64,000 nucleotides of DNA, from contig CANRVB010000004.1 of the NCBI GenBank assembly GCA_947643165.1, positions 62,001-126,000 on the forward strand. The letters run 5' to 3'. The position numbers and the translations under genes are program-made. Shown piece by piece: positions 43,543 to 52,942 of the stretch. The stretch's first letter is position 1, and every line of letters begins with the position of its first letter. The DNA is from an uncultured Porphyromonadaceae bacterium. Its GTDB lineage: Bacteria > Bacteroidota > Bacteroidia > Bacteroidales > Muribaculaceae. The notes under the pieces were generated by a model that had not been told where the DNA came from, ran no database searches, and saw only the letters and a list, made by a program, of their open reading frames with translations.

Positions 43543-46467
43543 ATGAAAGAGCCATTTCTTAAGCTTGTAGCACAAGCATACGCTAAAAATATGGATGCCG
43601 GAGATCTGGCAGACGTATGCTTCATTTTTCCAACCAAGCGAAATGTCGCTTTTTTCCTTAAATATCTGAACGATTCATTAGGAGAAACGCCACATATCGA
43701 GCCGGAGGCCATAACGATAAGCGACTTCATAATGTCACTGAGCCCACTTTCCGAGGCTACACGTTATGAGCAGCTTTTCATTCTTTATAACGAATATGCG
43801 GCATTGTCACCGGAACTATCCGATTTTGACAAGTTTATCTTTTGGGGCGAAATGATATTGAGCGACTTCAACGATGTCGACCGACATCTTGTCGATCCCG
43901 ATGAATTGTTCCGCAACCTTAAAGAGCTAAGGGAAATCAACTCTACGTATCTAACCGAAGATCAGCGCGACATCATCCGACGGTATTGGGGTGATGATGT
44001 CCCGGGGGACCATCTTACACGTTTTTGGACACATTTCAGTTCAAAGATCAATCACAATGATGACACACCTCGCTTTAATTCCCGCGACCGTTTCATTGCG
44101 CTTTGGGAAGTATTGGGAAAGTTATACCATAATTTCACACAGCGACTTGAAAATGATGGGCTGGCCACTCAAGGAATGTTCTATAGACATGCGGCACAAT
44201 GCATAGGTGATATACCGCTCAATCACTCCCGTTATGTCTTTGTCGGATTCAACGTACTCTCGACAGCCGAATTCAAAGTCTTCCAGAAGCTGAAAGCAAG
44301 AGGAGTGGCCGATTTTTACTGGGATTTCAACTCCCCAGCGTTCGAGATGGAACGCAACAAGGCCACACGCTTCATGAAAGAGAATATTCGGGAGTTTAAA
44401 TCCGCATACGACATCGGAGATACAAAAATCGACAGTATGCCTCCCAATATTGAGATCATTGGAGTCCCGTCTAATGTTGGGCAAACACGCATAGCAGCCA
44501 ATAAAGTCGCTGAATGGGCCGCCGTTGGACAAACTGCGATTCCCAATACCGACAATGCAATGGAAACGGCTATCGTTCTTGCCGATGAATCGCTGTTTAT
44601 GTCGTTGATTGATGAAATTCCGCCGGCATTTTCCAACAAGAATGTCACTATGGGATTTCCTATGAAACTGACTCCAGTGGCTGTTCTTATGAAAAGCATA
44701 GTGACCTTGCAGCGCAATTTACGCAAATCGGTAGGAGAATACTGCTTTTTCTATGAGAATGTGCTTCCGCTCATGTCTAACCAGATATTGCGTAGCATTG
44801 CGCCTGATACCTGTCAAAGACTTGTCGATCACATCACCGACAAACGCATATTCAATGTCTCGACTTCTTTGATTCAGCAGGATTTCCCCGAACTGTTGCC
44901 TATATTCACTCCTTTAAGAAAATCGGATGATATGGCATCAGCCACCGGATATATCAGAAATTTACTCAACTTCCTCCGACGGTCTCCCGACAATCTCAGC
45001 GATGTAGAGTTACTCTTTATTTCGGCATATCTGAATGAAATCAATGAGATAGAGTATGCCTGCCGCCAATATGGTATAACCATGCGCGAGACTACAATGC
45101 TCGCCATGCTCGAACGTGCTGTATCATCGGCAACTATCCATCTGTCTGGCGAACCTCTCAAAGGTCTGCAGATTATGGGTGTACTCGAAACGCGGTCACT
45201 CGATTTTGAGAATGTGATAATGTTGTCGATGAACGAAGCTATCTTTCCGGGCAAACACGTGAAACGTTCATTTATACCCGATGCGCTCCGACGTGCCTAC
45301 GGTATGTCGACAGCCGATTTCAGCGAAAGCATCTATGCATACTATTTTTACCGTCTGCTGTCGAGAGCCAACAATGTCACCCTTGTCTACGACGCTCGCA
45401 CTGTAGGCATTCGTCGAAACAATGAATTTTCTCGCTATATATCACAGCTTCTTTATCTATTTCCAAATGAGCATATAGTACACCGGATTGCCTACTACGA
45501 TATAGCATCTTTCAACGATGGATCAATAACGATCGAGAAAACCTCAGATATACTTGAGCTGATGAACCAGTTCCTTCTGCCTGAAGGATCGAAAAATCTC
45601 AGTGCAAGTGCTATTAACGAATATATACGCTGCCCGCTTAACTTCTATCTTGAATACGTGGAAGGCCTTCGTTTTCCCGACGAGATAAACGATTATATGG
45701 ATTACAGCACCTATGGCACCATATACCATGAAGTGCTGGAAAATATCTATGGACGACTTGTAAACGACCGCGGACAGACTGTCACCAAAGAGCAGCTGAA
45801 AAGCCTGGTAGCAAACAATACGCTGATCGACAGACTCGTGACTCAGTCAATAAACCGCCATTTCATAAAACTCGACAATGATAAGCTCGAATCTCCCCTT
45901 CAAGGTGAGGCTCTTGTGATGCACCACGTCTTGGTTGAGATCATACGCCAACTCCTAAAGGTTGAGAGCGAGACTATAGCTCCGTTCGATTTCATAGGCG
46001 CAGAAGTGAAACTCAAGGATCGACTGAAAATCAGCGATCAACTCACTGTCAATTTCACTCAGACCATCGACAGGATAGATCGGGTGAATGGCCAATTACG
46101 TTTTGTTGACTACAAAACCGGCAGCGACACCCTTGAAGCAGCGGGCATTGATGACCTGTTCAACTACAAAGCTCATGCCATATTTCAGCTTATGCTCTAC
46201 TGCCATTTCTATGCCATGAACACTGGCGATACACAGGCTATAACCCCCATTATTTATAAAACTCGCGATCTTTTTACCACTGGCATACGTAATCTTTCCA
46301 TTGATAAGAACACACTCTACGACTATCATACTGCATACGATGAATTTGTCGATCGATTCAACAGTTTGGTCAGCGAGATTTTCAATCCTGATGTTCCTTT
46401 TCGGCAGGCGGAAAATATCGAAGCGTGCACATTCTGCAAATTCAAGCAGATATGCCGTAGAGACTAA
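43543..46467 (+). CDS. addB: AddB-like helicase-nuclease with PD-(D/E)XK domain
   Basis: A 974-residue recombination nuclease. The N-terminus has a degenerate helicase-like region (ICFIFPTKRNVAFFLKYL-type start, no canonical Walker A). The C-terminus carries a Cas4/RecB-like nuclease with YRTYGTIYHEVLENIYG-like His motif and the metal/Lys core RFVDYKTGSD near 855. One cysteine at EYIRCPLNFYLEY and three in CTFCKFKQIC form the four-cysteine Fe-S site of AddB. The partner AddA is not in the window. AddAB resects double-strand breaks to load RecA. It lies 39 bases after holB. Confidence 0.85.
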   Translation: MKEPFLKLVAQAYAKNMDAGDLADVCFIFPTKRNVAFFLKYLNDSLGETPHIEPEAITISDFIMSLSPLSEATRYEQLFILYNEYAALSPELSDFDKFIFWGEMILSDFNDVDRHLVDPDELFRNLKELREINSTYLTEDQRDIIRRYWGDDVPGDHLTRFWTHFSSKINHNDDTPRFNSRDRFIALWEVLGKLYHNFTQRLENDGLATQGMFYRHAAQCIGDIPLNHSRYVFVGFNVLSTAEFKVFQKLKARGVADFYWDFNSPAFEMERNKATRFMKENIREFKSAYDIGDTKIDSMPPNIEIIGVPSNVGQTRIAANKVAEWAAVGQTAIPNTDNAMETAIVLADESLFMSLIDEIPPAFSNKNVTMGFPMKLTPVAVLMKSIVTLQRNLRKSVGEYCFFYENVLPLMSNQILRSIAPDTCQRLVDHITDKRIFNVSTSLIQQDFPELLPIFTPLRKSDDMASATGYIRNLLNFLRRSPDNLSDVELLFISAYLNEINEIEYACRQYGITMRETTMLAMLERAVSSATIHLSGEPLKGLQIMGVLETRSLDFENVIMLSMNEAIFPGKHVKRSFIPDALRRAYGMSTADFSESIYAYYFYRLLSRANNVTLVYDARTVGIRRNNEFSRYISQLLYLFPNEHIVHRIAYYDIASFNDGSITIEKTSDILELMNQFLLPEGSKNLSASAINEYIRCPLNFYLEYVEGLRFPDEINDYMDYSTYGTIYHEVLENIYGRLVNDRGQTVTKEQLKSLVANNTLIDRLVTQSINRHFIKLDNDKLESPLQGEALVMHHVLVEIIRQLLKVESETIAPFDFIGAEVKLKDRLKISDQLTVNFTQTIDRIDRVNGQLRFVDYKTGSDTLEAAGIDDLFNYKAHAIFQLMLYCHFYAMNTGDTQAITPIIYKTRDLFTTGIRNLSIDKNTLYDYHTAYDEFVDRFNSLVSEIFNPDVPFRQAENIEACTFCKFKQICRRD

Positions 46468-46485
46468 ATAAAACAACCGAGATTT

Positions 46486-47583
46486 ATGGCAGGTGTATAT
46501 ATCCATATACCATTTTGCAAGTCTAAATGCGCATACTGCGACTTTTATTCGCATGGCAGATACAACACTGACCTACAGACGTCATTTATGCATGCACTTG
46601 CAAACGAGTGGCTTCAGCGTCAGCATGAGATAACAGAACCGATCCGTACTGTTTATATAGGTGGAGGAACACCGTCATGCCTGTCTACAACACACCTCGA
46701 TGAGATATGCTCATTTTTCCGTGAGCATAATTCCATTGACGAATTCACTATTGAGGTCAATCCTGAAGATATTGATGACCGACTTCTCAGATTTATTGAG
46801 GATAGTCCTGTAAACCGTGTCAGCATGGGCGTGCAATCGCTTGTGGATGATGAGCTCAGGTTTATTGGAAGACGTCATGATGCCGCCAAGGCAGAACGTG
46901 CCGTGGAAGCTCTGCGTCAGGCTGGAATCAAAAATATAAGCTGTGATCTTATTTTCGGATTGCCATTACAGACATTTGAATCCTGGAAGTACTCACTCGA
47001 CCGTATGACAGATTCTATCAATCCGGAACACCTCTCAGCTTACCTTCTGAGCTACGAACACGGCACACGGCTATACGCAATGAGGTCAAAAGGAGCGCTC
47101 CAGGAAGCCGGAGAAGACCTTATCCACGATATGTACGATTACCTCTGCACCGCCTCGGCTAAAGCTGGCTACGAGCATTATGAAATCAGCAACTATGCAC
47201 GCCCCGGATTCAGATCTCGCCACAATTCATCCTATTGGACATATACCCCCTATCTTGGTTTGGGCCCCGGTGCACATAGTTTCGACGGCATTGACCGTGC
47301 AGCCAACATCCCTGACCTGAAATTATATATCGAGTCCCGGGGATTGATTGCAGAGACCGAGCATCTTACACCGGATGAACGTACCAACGAACGTATCATG
47401 ATTGGACTTCGGACTCTTGAAGGGCTCGACATCTCCACATTCGACAAATATGATGAGATAAAAAAATCTGCGATGCCATACATTGCAAACGGACAGTTGA
47501 TCTTAAAAGATGACAGATTCCTCAGCGTGGCTGAAAATGCATGGATGCTTACCGATTCTATACTTGTCGACCTATTTGTATGA
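46486..47583 (+). CDS. hemW: Radical SAM heme chaperone HemW
   Basis: A 365-residue radical SAM protein of the HemN-like HemW family. The N-terminus MAGVYIHIPFCKSKCAYCDFYS carries the CxxxCxxC cluster (Cys11, Cys15, Cys18). TVYIGGGTPSCLS, EVNPEDIDDRLLRFIED, VNRVSMGVQSLVDDELRFIGRRH and CDLIFGLPLQT follow as in the family. HemW lacks the extra features needed for coproporphyrinogen dehydrogenase and is thought to deliver heme to respiratory proteins. It begins 18 bases after addB and ends the operon, convergent with rlmH. Confidence 0.93.
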   Translation: MAGVYIHIPFCKSKCAYCDFYSHGRYNTDLQTSFMHALANEWLQRQHEITEPIRTVYIGGGTPSCLSTTHLDEICSFFREHNSIDEFTIEVNPEDIDDRLLRFIEDSPVNRVSMGVQSLVDDELRFIGRRHDAAKAERAVEALRQAGIKNISCDLIFGLPLQTFESWKYSLDRMTDSINPEHLSAYLLSYEHGTRLYAMRSKGALQEAGEDLIHDMYDYLCTASAKAGYEHYEISNYARPGFRSRHNSSYWTYTPYLGLGPGAHSFDGIDRAANIPDLKLYIESRGLIAETEHLTPDERTNERIMIGLRTLEGLDISTFDKYDEIKKSAMPYIANGQLILKDDRFLSVAENAWMLTDSILVDLFV

Positions 47584-47594
47584 TAGCGAAAGGA

Positions 47595-48068
47595 TCAATC
47601 ATGATGATATGGCTCACCGCGTAGAATTGTCATGGCCCTATATAATTGCTCTACAAAAAACAACCGGACCATTTCGTGAGGAAAAGTCATCTTCGACAAC
47701 GACATTTTTGCATCCGCTCTCTCATATACATCGTCAGAGAAGCCATAAGGACCGCCAACTACAAAGACAAGACGTTTGTCTGAAGCAGACATACGCTTCT
47801 GTAAAAGCTCAGAGAACTCACGCGATGTATATTCCTTACCCCTTTCGTCAAGAAGTACTACCCTGTCAGATGACTTAATCATTCCCAGTATGGCCACGCC
47901 CTCTTTCTGCTTCTGCTGCGACTCCGAAAGTCCCTTGGTAGAACGAAGATCCGGAACAACGTTTATTTCAAAATCGACATAATGTGATATGCGATCACAA
48001 AACTTTGATATAGCACCTGATAGAGTGCTATCTGTGGTTTTACCAACTGTCAGTAGTGTTATTTTCAT
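47595..48068 (-). CDS. rlmH: 23S rRNA pseudouridine-1915 N3-methyltransferase
   Basis: A 157-residue SPOUT methyltransferase. It has the family N-terminus MKITLLTVGKT, the LLDERGKEYTSREFSELL segment, and the SAM-knot motif FVVGGPYGFSDDVYERAD followed by LSKMTFPHEMVRLFFVEQLYRA and the invariant ending GEPYHH. All RlmH hallmarks are present and the length matches. It methylates pseudouridine 1915 in helix 69. It is divergent from nadC with only 70 bp between them; the nadC promoter overlaps the rlmH start codon. Confidence 0.97.
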   Translation of the reverse strand: MKITLLTVGKTTDSTLSGAISKFCDRISHYVDFEINVVPDLRSTKGLSESQQKQKEGVAILGMIKSSDRVVLLDERGKEYTSREFSELLQKRMSASDKRLVFVVGGPYGFSDDVYERADAKMSLSKMTFPHEMVRLFFVEQLYRAMTILRGEPYHHD

Positions 48069-48098
48069 TGAGCTTATGGAGATTTTTCCGTATATTTG
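48067..48098 (+). promoter_or_regulatory. Promoter for nadC
   Basis: ATTG (48067-48070), a 20-bp spacer and TATATTTG (48091-48098). The -33 box overlaps the first codon of divergent rlmH, whose own TACTTTTG box lies at 48103-48110 on the minus strand. Confidence 0.62.
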
Positions 48099-48138
48099 CG
48101 CACAAAAGTAAATAATTTTTATAGTCTACCATATAGTT

Positions 48139-48987
48139 ATGGAAACAAAAGACCAATTGATCGATGATCTGCTTACCCTTGCATTTGCCGAAGATGTAGG
48201 CGATGGCGACCACACCACCCTTAGTACGATTCCGGCTGATGCTACCGGATGTCAGCAACTCATCATAAAGGAAGAAGGCATAATCGCCGGTGTCGATATA
48301 GCCCGCAAGGTCTTCAGCAAATTTGATCCGGACCTTAAGATGACCGTGTTTATCAACGATGGCGCCCATGTCAAGCCTGGTGATGTAGCGTTCAAGGTTG
48401 AAGGATCTGTAAGATCTCTGCTTCAGACTGAAAGGACAATGCTCAACATAATGCAACGCATGAGTGGCATTGCTACTACTACTGCCCGCTATCAGGAGCG
48501 GCTTGCCGGTCTCAAAACAAAAGTACTCGACACACGTAAGACCACACCGGGAATGCGTATGCTTGAGAAAGAAGCTGTCAGGATCGGTGGAGGTGTGAAT
48601 CACCGCATCGGCCTGTTCGATATGATTCTCATCAAGGATAACCACAACGATTTTGCCGGAGGTATTCCCAACTCTGTTGCAAGAGCCAAAGAATATTTGA
48701 AAGCCAATGGCAAGAATCTCAAAATTGAAGTCGAGGTAAGAAACACCGACGAGATCAATCAGGCGCTTGAGGCTGGTGTCGACCGCATCATGCTCGACAA
48801 CTTCACTCCGGAGAGAACCAGAGAGGCCGTAAAGCTTATCAACGGACGTGCCGAGATAGAATCATCCGGAGGTATCACACTTGACACTCTGCGCGATTAT
48901 GGCGAGTGTGGCGTCGATTACATTTCGGTAGGTGCGCTCACTCACTCTGTCAAAGGACTTGACATGAGCTTCAAAGCCGTTAGATAA
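48139..48987 (+). CDS. nadC: Nicotinate-nucleotide pyrophosphorylase (carboxylating)
   Basis: A 282-residue quinolinate phosphoribosyltransferase of de novo NAD synthesis. It contains EDVGDGDHTTLSTIP, ERTMLNIMQRMSGIATTTARY, KVLDTRKTTPGMRMLEKEAVRIGGGVNHRIGLFDMILIKDNH and ESSGGITLDTLRDYGECGVDYISVGALTHS, each a NadC signature with active-site Arg, Lys and Glu/Asp. It has its own promoter. The stop codon directly abuts the stop of the convergent HAD gene with no spacer. Confidence 0.97.
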   Translation: METKDQLIDDLLTLAFAEDVGDGDHTTLSTIPADATGCQQLIIKEEGIIAGVDIARKVFSKFDPDLKMTVFINDGAHVKPGDVAFKVEGSVRSLLQTERTMLNIMQRMSGIATTTARYQERLAGLKTKVLDTRKTTPGMRMLEKEAVRIGGGVNHRIGLFDMILIKDNHNDFAGGIPNSVARAKEYLKANGKNLKIEVEVRNTDEINQALEAGVDRIMLDNFTPERTREAVKLINGRAEIESSGGITLDTLRDYGECGVDYISVGALTHSVKGLDMSFKAVR

Positions 48988-49629
48988 TCAGCACTTTAGT
49001 GCCCTAAGCATTTCAAGACTGACTTGTTCAAGCGAGCTTACAATGATATCTGTACAGCCCGTTTGTTCAAGTCGCTCTCTTGGAAAGGTGGTGGAAAGCC
49101 CTATGACGGTAGCGCCACTCGCACGCCCTGCGGCCACACCCTGAAGTGAATCTTCAAATACAAAGCAATCCTTCGGATCATAGCCAAGTCCATTTGCGGC
49201 TCGCAGATACCCCTCGGGATCAGGTTTTGATTTTGTGACCATCGAACCGTCTATTATAATATCAAACATGGGCTTAAGCTCTGGTACTCCGGCAAATAGC
49301 CGTTCCATCTTCAGACTGTCACTGCTTGTGACAATGGCAGTGCCCCATCCGGCATCGTGCATCGCCGACAACAACTCCCCCACGCCTTTCATCACCGGAT
49401 ATACCATCTGGGCCTCATAATCGTGTATGGCCTGTTCAACCTCCCGCTTAAGGCTTTCCCCCTCATAATTCTCAAGTATACGGGTCAAAGTCATGCCCTT
49501 TATTGCCACGGCATAATTTGGTATACCAGTAGGGTGTCTTTTCTCCATATCATCCCAAAAACGGGTATACAGACTCTCACTATCGACCAGCACACCGTCA
49601 AGGTCAAACAAAGCTCCAAAACGTTTCAT
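48988..49629 (-). CDS. HAD hydrolase, beta-phosphoglucomutase/phosphatase-like
   Basis: A 213-residue class I HAD protein with motif I FDLDGVLVDSE (8-18; nucleophile Asp9 and acid Asp11), motif II VTSSDS near 100, motif III Lys in MVTKSKPDPEGYLRAA and motif IV FEDSLQGVAAGRASG. The short helical cap is of the beta-phosphoglucomutase/GPP type. The substrate, a sugar phosphate or related, cannot be deduced. It is convergent with nadC, and a minus-strand TATCTTTG box lies upstream at 49654-49661. Confidence 0.88.
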   Translation of the reverse strand: MKRFGALFDLDGVLVDSESLYTRFWDDMEKRHPTGIPNYAVAIKGMTLTRILENYEGESLKREVEQAIHDYEAQMVYPVMKGVGELLSAMHDAGWGTAIVTSSDSLKMERLFAGVPELKPMFDIIIDGSMVTKSKPDPEGYLRAANGLGYDPKDCFVFEDSLQGVAAGRASGATVIGLSTTFPRERLEQTGCTDIIVSSLEQVSLEMLRALKC

Positions 49630-49693
49630 ATATCACAGGTGTTAAAATTTTTACAAAGATAGGAATTTTTCGACTCCATTCCAATTACATAAT

Positions 49694-51076
49694 ATGGCAG
49701 AACAAGCAGCACAGTCTCCGGTCTCATTGGGTACACTTCCGGTAAAGAAACTATTGGTGCAATACTCCGTACCGGCTATTATAGCGAGCGTCGCTACATC
49801 ACTCTACAATATTGTCGACTCTATCTTCATAGGGCGCGGCGTTGGAGCTATGGCCATAGCGGGACTAGCCATAACGTTCCCTCTGATGAACCTCGTCATA
49901 GCCTTCTGCACACTGATAGCAGTCGGAGGTGCCACCATATCATCAATATTTCTCGGACAGAAAAATTATCAGCGGGCAACCGATGTAGTCAATAATGTAT
50001 TCATTCTCTGCCTCATACACTCATTCATATTCGGCGGTATCACACTGTTGTTTCTTGATGAGATATTGCTGTTTTTCGGAGCTACTGCCGAGACGTTGCC
50101 CTACGCTAAGGAATTCATGCAGATAATATTATATGGCACCCCGATCTCCTACATATTCATCGGACTGAACAACCTGATGAGGGCAACCGGCTATCCAAAG
50201 AAAGCCATGATATCCGCTCTGCTGTCGGTAGCCGTCAATGTCGTTCTCGCTCCATTGTTCATTTTTGTATTTGGATGGGGCATAAAAGGAGCTGCTGGAG
50301 CTACTATATGCGGACAGTTTGCCGCTTTTGTTTGGGTGATGGTCCATTTCATGTCACCCAAGAGCTTTGTCCATTTTCAGCTCAAGGGACATTGGTTCAC
50401 AGGTAAGATTATCAGCAGCATTTACGCTATCGGCCTCTCTCCCTTTCTTATGAATGTGTGCGCATGCATAGTCGTGATATTTATCAACAAGGCTCTCCTC
50501 GACTACGGAGCTTCTGCCGGCAACCTGGCTGTAGGCGCTTATGGCATTATCAACCGTACCGCAATGTTTTTTGTAATGATAGTGTTTGGCGTCACACAAG
50601 GTATGCAACCGATTGTCGGCTATAATTATGGTGCCGGTCATATTGACCGCGTGACGCAAACTCTCAAAATCGCGATACTCCTGGGCGTATCCATAACAAC
50701 ATCCGGATGTCTGATCACCGAATTTTTCCCCGACACGGTAAGCTCGCTTTTCACCATCGAAAGAACCCTTATAGAGATTGCTAAACGCGGATTTCACATA
50801 TATTTCCTCTGCTTCCCGCTTGTAGGAGCGCAAATAGTCATCCAGAACTTCTTTCAATCTGTGGGACGGCCGAAAATATCAATATTCCTCTCGCTCACAC
50901 GACAATTGATTTTTCTGATACCGCTGCTTATACTGGCTCCTCGATGGTTTGGAATCGATGGTGTTTGGGGAGCCATGACCGGATCCGATTTCCTGGCTTT
51001 TATTGTTGCCATAATAACGCTCTTTTTCCAGATAAGACATCTCCGTCACAACACAGCCGCAGGAATCAATACTTGA
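49694..51076 (+). CDS. MATE family efflux transporter
   Basis: A 460-residue membrane transporter with twelve hydrophobic segments in two equivalent halves. Each half begins similarly: LLVQYSVPAIIASVATSLYNIVDSIFIGRGVGAMAIAGLAITFPL in the first, and GLSPFLMNVCACIVVIFINKALLDYG with GVTQGMQPIVGYNYGAG in the second. This is the MATE (MOP superfamily) pattern, exporting cationic drugs or metabolites using H+ or Na+. The N-terminal placement of a Gly-Thr-Leu-Pro-Val-Lys segment is common in the DinF/NorM-like Bacteroidota group. Substrate is unknown. Confidence 0.92.
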   Translation: MAEQAAQSPVSLGTLPVKKLLVQYSVPAIIASVATSLYNIVDSIFIGRGVGAMAIAGLAITFPLMNLVIAFCTLIAVGGATISSIFLGQKNYQRATDVVNNVFILCLIHSFIFGGITLLFLDEILLFFGATAETLPYAKEFMQIILYGTPISYIFIGLNNLMRATGYPKKAMISALLSVAVNVVLAPLFIFVFGWGIKGAAGATICGQFAAFVWVMVHFMSPKSFVHFQLKGHWFTGKIISSIYAIGLSPFLMNVCACIVVIFINKALLDYGASAGNLAVGAYGIINRTAMFFVMIVFGVTQGMQPIVGYNYGAGHIDRVTQTLKIAILLGVSITTSGCLITEFFPDTVSSLFTIERTLIEIAKRGFHIYFLCFPLVGAQIVIQNFFQSVGRPKISIFLSLTRQLIFLIPLLILAPRWFGIDGVWGAMTGSDFLAFIVAIITLFFQIRHLRHNTAAGINT

Positions 51077-51149
51077 ACTGGCCATACTTTTCATCCGATT
51101 CTCCCGATTTAGTAGTATCTTTGCACTGATAAGAACATCAGCAAAACAA

Positions 51150-52787
51150 ATGGAACAGACCCACTCCACCGATATATCACCTCGCCGCATTGACCTGCGT
51201 GTTGAGCCTCACATAGCATACGACCATGCAGCCCTGACCCGCTACATATCGCATCAGCTCAAGCTCGACACAGGTCGAATAGGCGATATCATTATTGTAA
51301 GGCGATCAATAGATGCACGCCAACGGCGCATAATGATCAATCTGGCCGTTGACGTCTACATCGACTCGCCAGCACCATCAATCGAACAGCGCATAGCGTC
51401 CCGTGCAGCGGTCGAACCTCTCCGCCCGCTTCCCCCTGATGCAAGACAGGCAATAGTTGTCGGAGCCGGACCGGCCGGACTTTTTGCCGCACGCCGTCTC
51501 ATGGAGCTCGGTATTAAGCCAATTATAATAGAGAGGGGTCGCGATGTTGACACCCGTCGCCTTAATGTCGCCCAAATATCACGGACCCAACAGGTAGATC
51601 CCGAATCAAACTACTGTTTTGGTGAGGGCGGAGCCGGAACATTCTCCGACGGTAAGCTTTACACCCGTTCACATAAACGCGGACCGGTCGACAAGGTCCT
51701 GGGAACATTTGTGATTCATGGAGCAGATCCTTCTATCATGGTCGATGCCCATCCCCATATCGGCACGGACAAACTGCCATACATAGTTCGTAGTCTGCGC
51801 CGCGAGATAGAGGACATGGGTGGCGAAGTTCATTTTGCAACACGTGTCGACAATATCATAATCAGCAATGAGGGTGAGACACTTCGCGCTACCGGAGTCG
51901 AGACCCGGTCCACTCTGCCAGGATCCGATGAGTGTCGCAGGTTCGACGGACCCGTTATCCTCGCTACGGGCCACTCGGCCAGAGATGTCTACTCCATGTT
52001 GGCACATAACGGCGTTTCCATCGAAGCCAAAGGTATTGCTGTAGGTGTGCGCCTCGAGCATCCCCAACATCTCATTGACTCCATATTCTACCATAATCCA
52101 CAGGGACGCGGCAAATGGCTTCCACCAGCCGAATACAGCTTGCTTACCCGGGTAGATGGTCGGGCCGTCTACTCCTTCTGCATGTGTCCCGGAGGTGTGA
52201 TAGTTCCTGCCGCCACCTCGCCGGGACAGATAGTGGTAAACGGCATGAGTTCTTCATCTCGCGGATCCCGACTGGCCAACAGTGGATTGGTTGTCGAGGT
52301 GCTTCCCGATGACATCCCGGGCAATGACCCGCTCCGCATGATGGACTATCAGCAGTCTATCGAGGCATCCTTCTCGGCCGATGCTGATGGTACAATGAAT
52401 ACAGCAGCCCAGCGCATGACCGATTTTGTGGCCGGACGACTAAGCCGCGATCTGCCGCCCGTGAGCTACCCGCCTGGAGTACACTCCTCCAGGGTCGACA
52501 AACTTCTACCTGCCGAAATATCACGCCGTCTCCAGGTCGGATTCAGCGACTTCGGCCGACGTTACCGCGGATTCCTGAGCGAGGATGCCACTGTGGTTGG
52601 TTGCGAGACACGTACATCCTCACCTGTGCGCGTAAGCCGTGATCCGGCCAGTCTCATGTCTGTCAATATTGCCGGACTTTATCCCTGCGGCGAGGGCGCC
52701 GGATATGCCGGAGGGATAGTCAGCGCCGCCATCGATGGCATAAGGTGTGCCGAATCACTCAGTCGCGCCATTGATCAAAATTTATAA
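51150..52787 (+). CDS. FAD-dependent oxidoreductase (NAD(P)/FAD family)
   Basis: A 545-residue flavoprotein. An N-terminal domain of about 90 residues (RIDLRVEPHIAYDHAALTRYISHQL) precedes the dinucleotide fold VVGAGPAGLFAARRL (103-117) and IIIERGRDVDTRR. Then come the conserved FGEGGAGTFSDGKLYTRS, VDAHPHIGTDKLPYIVRSLRREIE and the final GEGAGYAGGIVSAAIDGIR. This combination defines a widespread but uncharacterised family related to electron-transfer dehydrogenases, and the reaction is unknown. A TATCTTTG box at 51116-51123 is a likely promoter element. Downstream is the inverted repeat before valS. Confidence 0.85.
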   Translation: MEQTHSTDISPRRIDLRVEPHIAYDHAALTRYISHQLKLDTGRIGDIIIVRRSIDARQRRIMINLAVDVYIDSPAPSIEQRIASRAAVEPLRPLPPDARQAIVVGAGPAGLFAARRLMELGIKPIIIERGRDVDTRRLNVAQISRTQQVDPESNYCFGEGGAGTFSDGKLYTRSHKRGPVDKVLGTFVIHGADPSIMVDAHPHIGTDKLPYIVRSLRREIEDMGGEVHFATRVDNIIISNEGETLRATGVETRSTLPGSDECRRFDGPVILATGHSARDVYSMLAHNGVSIEAKGIAVGVRLEHPQHLIDSIFYHNPQGRGKWLPPAEYSLLTRVDGRAVYSFCMCPGGVIVPAATSPGQIVVNGMSSSSRGSRLANSGLVVEVLPDDIPGNDPLRMMDYQQSIEASFSADADGTMNTAAQRMTDFVAGRLSRDLPPVSYPPGVHSSRVDKLLPAEISRRLQVGFSDFGRRYRGFLSEDATVVGCETRTSSPVRVSRDPASLMSVNIAGLYPCGEGAGYAGGIVSAAIDGIRCAESLSRAIDQNL

Positions 52788-52858
52788 AATTTTTAGCGAC
52801 GACGGGGTTAATTTATCACATCGAACTACGTTAATTATCTCTGAACCGGATATTTTTT

Positions 52859-52911
52859 AGTAATTTTGCAATCGTTTTGGTCTGCTTGGCCAAAACGATT
52901 GCAAAATTACT
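52859..52911. repeat. 22-bp perfect inverted repeat containing the valS -7 box
   Basis: Two 22-base arms (AGTAATTTTGCAATCG... and its exact complement) flank a 9-base loop. The left arm contains TAATTTTG on the plus strand (52861-52868), and therefore the right arm contains it on the minus strand (52903-52910), so the two boxes face each other. TTTTGTTT follows the right arm. It may act as promoter/operator for valS, terminator for the upstream gene, or both. The track ORF for valS reads through it only because of a spurious upstream TTG start. Confidence 0.75.
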
Positions 52912-52942
52912 TTTGTTTAACCCAATCAAACCATATATATCC

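Noticed and set aside
48040-48645. 201-residue minus-strand ORF overlapping nadC and the rlmH start
   Set aside because: It is a shadow of nadC, with no family resemblance, and it conflicts with two well-supported genes.
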